32,747 nucleotides of DNA, from contig SYMT01000543.1 of the NCBI GenBank assembly GCA_005805375.1, positions 1-32,747 of the forward strand, in the 5' to 3' direction. Below the pieces are notes generated by a model, which saw nothing but the letters and a program-made list of their open reading frames with translations, ran no database searches and was not told the DNA's origin. Origin of the DNA: Actinomycetota bacterium (GTDB taxonomy: Bacteria > Armatimonadota > SYMT01). The stretch's first letter is position 1, and each line of letters starts with the position of its first letter. Below, in pieces: positions 31,572-32,747 of the stretch. A program made the position numbers and the translations under genes.

Positions 31572-32566
31572 AGATGGACCGGACTTCCTGTGCGGGCGGA
31601 CTCGTACGCAGCGAGCGCCACTAACACATTGTGTCGCGCCTCCGCCCCGGTTACCGGAGGCTCCGTGCCGTTCTGCACCGCCTCGACAAACAGTCGCAGT
31701 TCCTTGCGCACCGGATTCTCGACCTGGATGTCCCGAATCGGCAGGCGCTCCCGTTCGCCTCCCTTTCGGGCCCAATGGATGTCGGAGCCATCCCCACCAA
31801 AACCGCCGGTATACAGGAGCGACCCTTCGGAACCTTCAATCTTCCCATTCAGGTCACCGATGCCGGACACATTGCTGGAATGGAGCATCCCGACGGCCCC
31901 ACTGCGGAACCGGAGCGACACGAACAGGAGGTTCGGGTAGTCGCATCCGTCGTCTCCGAAGTGATCCGCCTCGGCATAGACTCGTTCCACTTCGCCGGCC
32001 GCCTGAACCATGAAATCAATTTCATGCGCATTGACTTCCATCAGCAGCCCGCCGCACATCGCCAGGCTCTGACGCCACGGCTGACTCCAGCGGGTCCAGC
32101 CGCCGCCGGCACGCGTGACGGAGATCCCCCAAACTTTCCCGATGGTCCCCGCCCGCACCAGTTCGAGGCATTTCCACCAGCAGGGATAGTAGCGGAGCAC
32201 CTGGCCGACCATCAGAGTGATCCCCGCTCCTGCGGCTGCAGAGAGGATGGCATCGCAATCGTCCGCGGTCACAGCTATCGGCTTCTCGACGAACACGTGT
32301 TTCCCGGCCGCGGCTGCCTGTTCCACCACGGGACGATGCAGAAACCCGGGTGTGGCAATGACAACCGCCCCGATCTGTGGATCCGCCAGCAGCGCTGTGA
32401 CGTCTGGATGAGTGCTGGAGCTGAGTTCCTGTGCCGCAGCCGAAGCCGCGTCCGCATTGACGTCCGTAACCGCGATCAGTCGCGCCGACTCCACGGTGAC
32501 CAGTTGCTGTCCCAACGCCCGGCCCATGCCGCCGCAGCCGATCAGTCCCAACCCAAGTTGCGCCAC
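31568..32566 (-). CDS. Gfo/Idh/MocA family oxidoreductase
   Basis: About 332 residues from a GTG at 32566 with GGAGG 5 bp upstream; the track start at 32707 adds a leader with no fold. The N-terminal Rossmann domain is clear: GLGLIGCGGMGRALGQQL, then LIAVTDVNADAASAAA, ALLADPQIGAVVIATPGFLH and GKHVFVEKPIAVTADDCDAI, the last containing the catalytic EKP Lys. The C-terminal alpha/beta domain includes GGLLMEVNAHEIDFMVQAAG with the usual His. These enzymes oxidise sugars, inositols or related polyols with NAD(P). It heads the operon with CPBP protease, glycerate kinase and xylulokinase and overlaps CPBP by 4 nt. D-apiose dehydrogenase belongs to this family, so a link with the ApnL-like gene is possible but unproven. 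Confidence 0.92.
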   Translation of the reverse strand: MAQLGLGLIGCGGMGRALGQQLVTVESARLIAVTDVNADAASAAAQELSSSTHPDVTALLADPQIGAVVIATPGFLHRPVVEQAAAAGKHVFVEKPIAVTADDCDAILSAAAGAGITLMVGQVLRYYPCWWKCLELVRAGTIGKVWGISVTRAGGGWTRWSQPWRQSLAMCGGLLMEVNAHEIDFMVQAAGEVERVYAEADHFGDDGCDYPNLLFVSLRFRSGAVGMLHSSNVSGIGDLNGKIEGSEGSLLYTGGFGGDGSDIHWARKGGERERLPIRDIQVENPVRKELRLFVEAVQNGTEPPVTGAEARHNVLVALAAYESARTGSPVHL

Positions 32567-32720
32567 ATTGCCCTCCGGTTCGCCCTCTCCCGGACAGTTG
32601 GGGGGGGGTGACGATTCTTCCTTCCTGAAGGGTGTGACCAGGATTCGTAGGTAGGAAAAAGGAGTCATCATCCCCGGTTCCGGCGAACCTTTCGGTGTCA
32701 ACGACAAGGAGGAACCGGAG
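32567..32720. promoter_or_regulatory. Divergent intergenic region upstream of the Gfo/Idh operon
   Basis: This 154-bp gap lies between the Gfo/Idh start and a divergent gene at the window end and should contain promoters for both. It includes a run of nine G at 32600-32608, a slippage-prone homopolymer about 35-40 bp upstream of the Gfo/Idh start. No clear -10/-35 pair found. Confidence 0.4.
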
Positions 32721-32747
32721 ATGACAGAAGTACTTTCGGCAGAACAG
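32721..32747 (+). CDS. Start of a divergent gene (partial, first nine codons)
   Basis: An ATG at 32721 is preceded by a near-perfect Shine-Dalgarno (AAGGAGG, 8 bp spacing) and opens a frame reading MTEVLSAEQ to the window edge. The strong ribosome-binding site and divergent placement from the Gfo/Idh operon support a real gene. The residues would fit the start of a PhyH-type dioxygenase, but nine codons cannot identify it. Confidence 0.55.

Noticed and set aside
30336-31940. 534-codon plus-strand ORF opposite the CPBP and Gfo/Idh genes
   Set aside because: Low-complexity Arg/Gln/Pro composition, and it crosses the boundary of two genes with intact motifs.

Overview
The window is a GC-rich bacterial chromosome segment. 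Nothing in it fixes the taxon. The gene set fits Planctomycetota or Armatimonadota, or a related environmental lineage: a DUF1553/DUF1501/WD40 trio, a Uma2-type nuclease, DUF3500, PhyH and Gfo/Idh enzymes, Hanks-type kinases joined to envelope domains, an FGE-sulfatase-domain protein and a PorV-like barrel. The PorV-like barrel and the Tat and lipoprotein signals imply a diderm envelope. I see no rRNA, tRNA, CRISPR array, transposase, integrase or phage gene.

Layout. (1) 2-2894, plus strand: the tail of a DUF1553 protein, a Tat-exported DUF1501 protein and a WD40 protein, a common trio. (2) 2899-6320, minus strand: an ApnL-like (D-apionate lactonase family) protein and a secreted DUF3500 protein, separated by a degenerate ~20-bp tandem repeat. 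(3) 6499-11291: a Uma2 nuclease, a Tat-exported YdjC/ChbG deacetylase, a convergent HxlR regulator with an inverted-repeat operator candidate, a 44-codon small ORF, a PhyH dioxygenase, a decayed fragment of an SDR epimerase gene, and the intact epimerase. (4) 11522-27546: the most unusual region. A minus-strand cluster of six genes runs from a 1303-aa Ig-like repeat protein through a PorV-like barrel, two secreted proteins and a membrane OB-FHA lipoprotein to an FHA-pseudokinase. Divergent from it are an apparently active Ser/Thr kinase carrying five DnaJ-C-terminal-like repeats, a membrane segment and an Ig-like domain, and then an FGE-sulfatase-domain protein carrying one more copy of the same DnaJ-like repeat. 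(5) 27621-32566, minus strand: a tightly overlapping operon of Gfo/Idh dehydrogenase, CPBP protease, glycerate 2-kinase and xylulokinase, with the first nine codons of a divergent gene at the window edge.

How the genes may work together. Region 4 looks like a cell-envelope signalling or assembly locus. It has one kinase with intact catalytic motifs, one kinase homologue that has lost the catalytic Asp but keeps a canonical phosphopeptide-binding FHA domain, a membrane-bound partner whose FHA domain is degenerate, and large exported beta-sandwich proteins with an outer-membrane barrel. This link is inferred from gene order and domain content. Regions 2 and 5 suggest sugar and sugar-acid catabolism (apionate/xylulose/glycerate type). 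Start codons given here were chosen from Shine-Dalgarno-like sequences and domain boundaries and often differ from the longest ORF.
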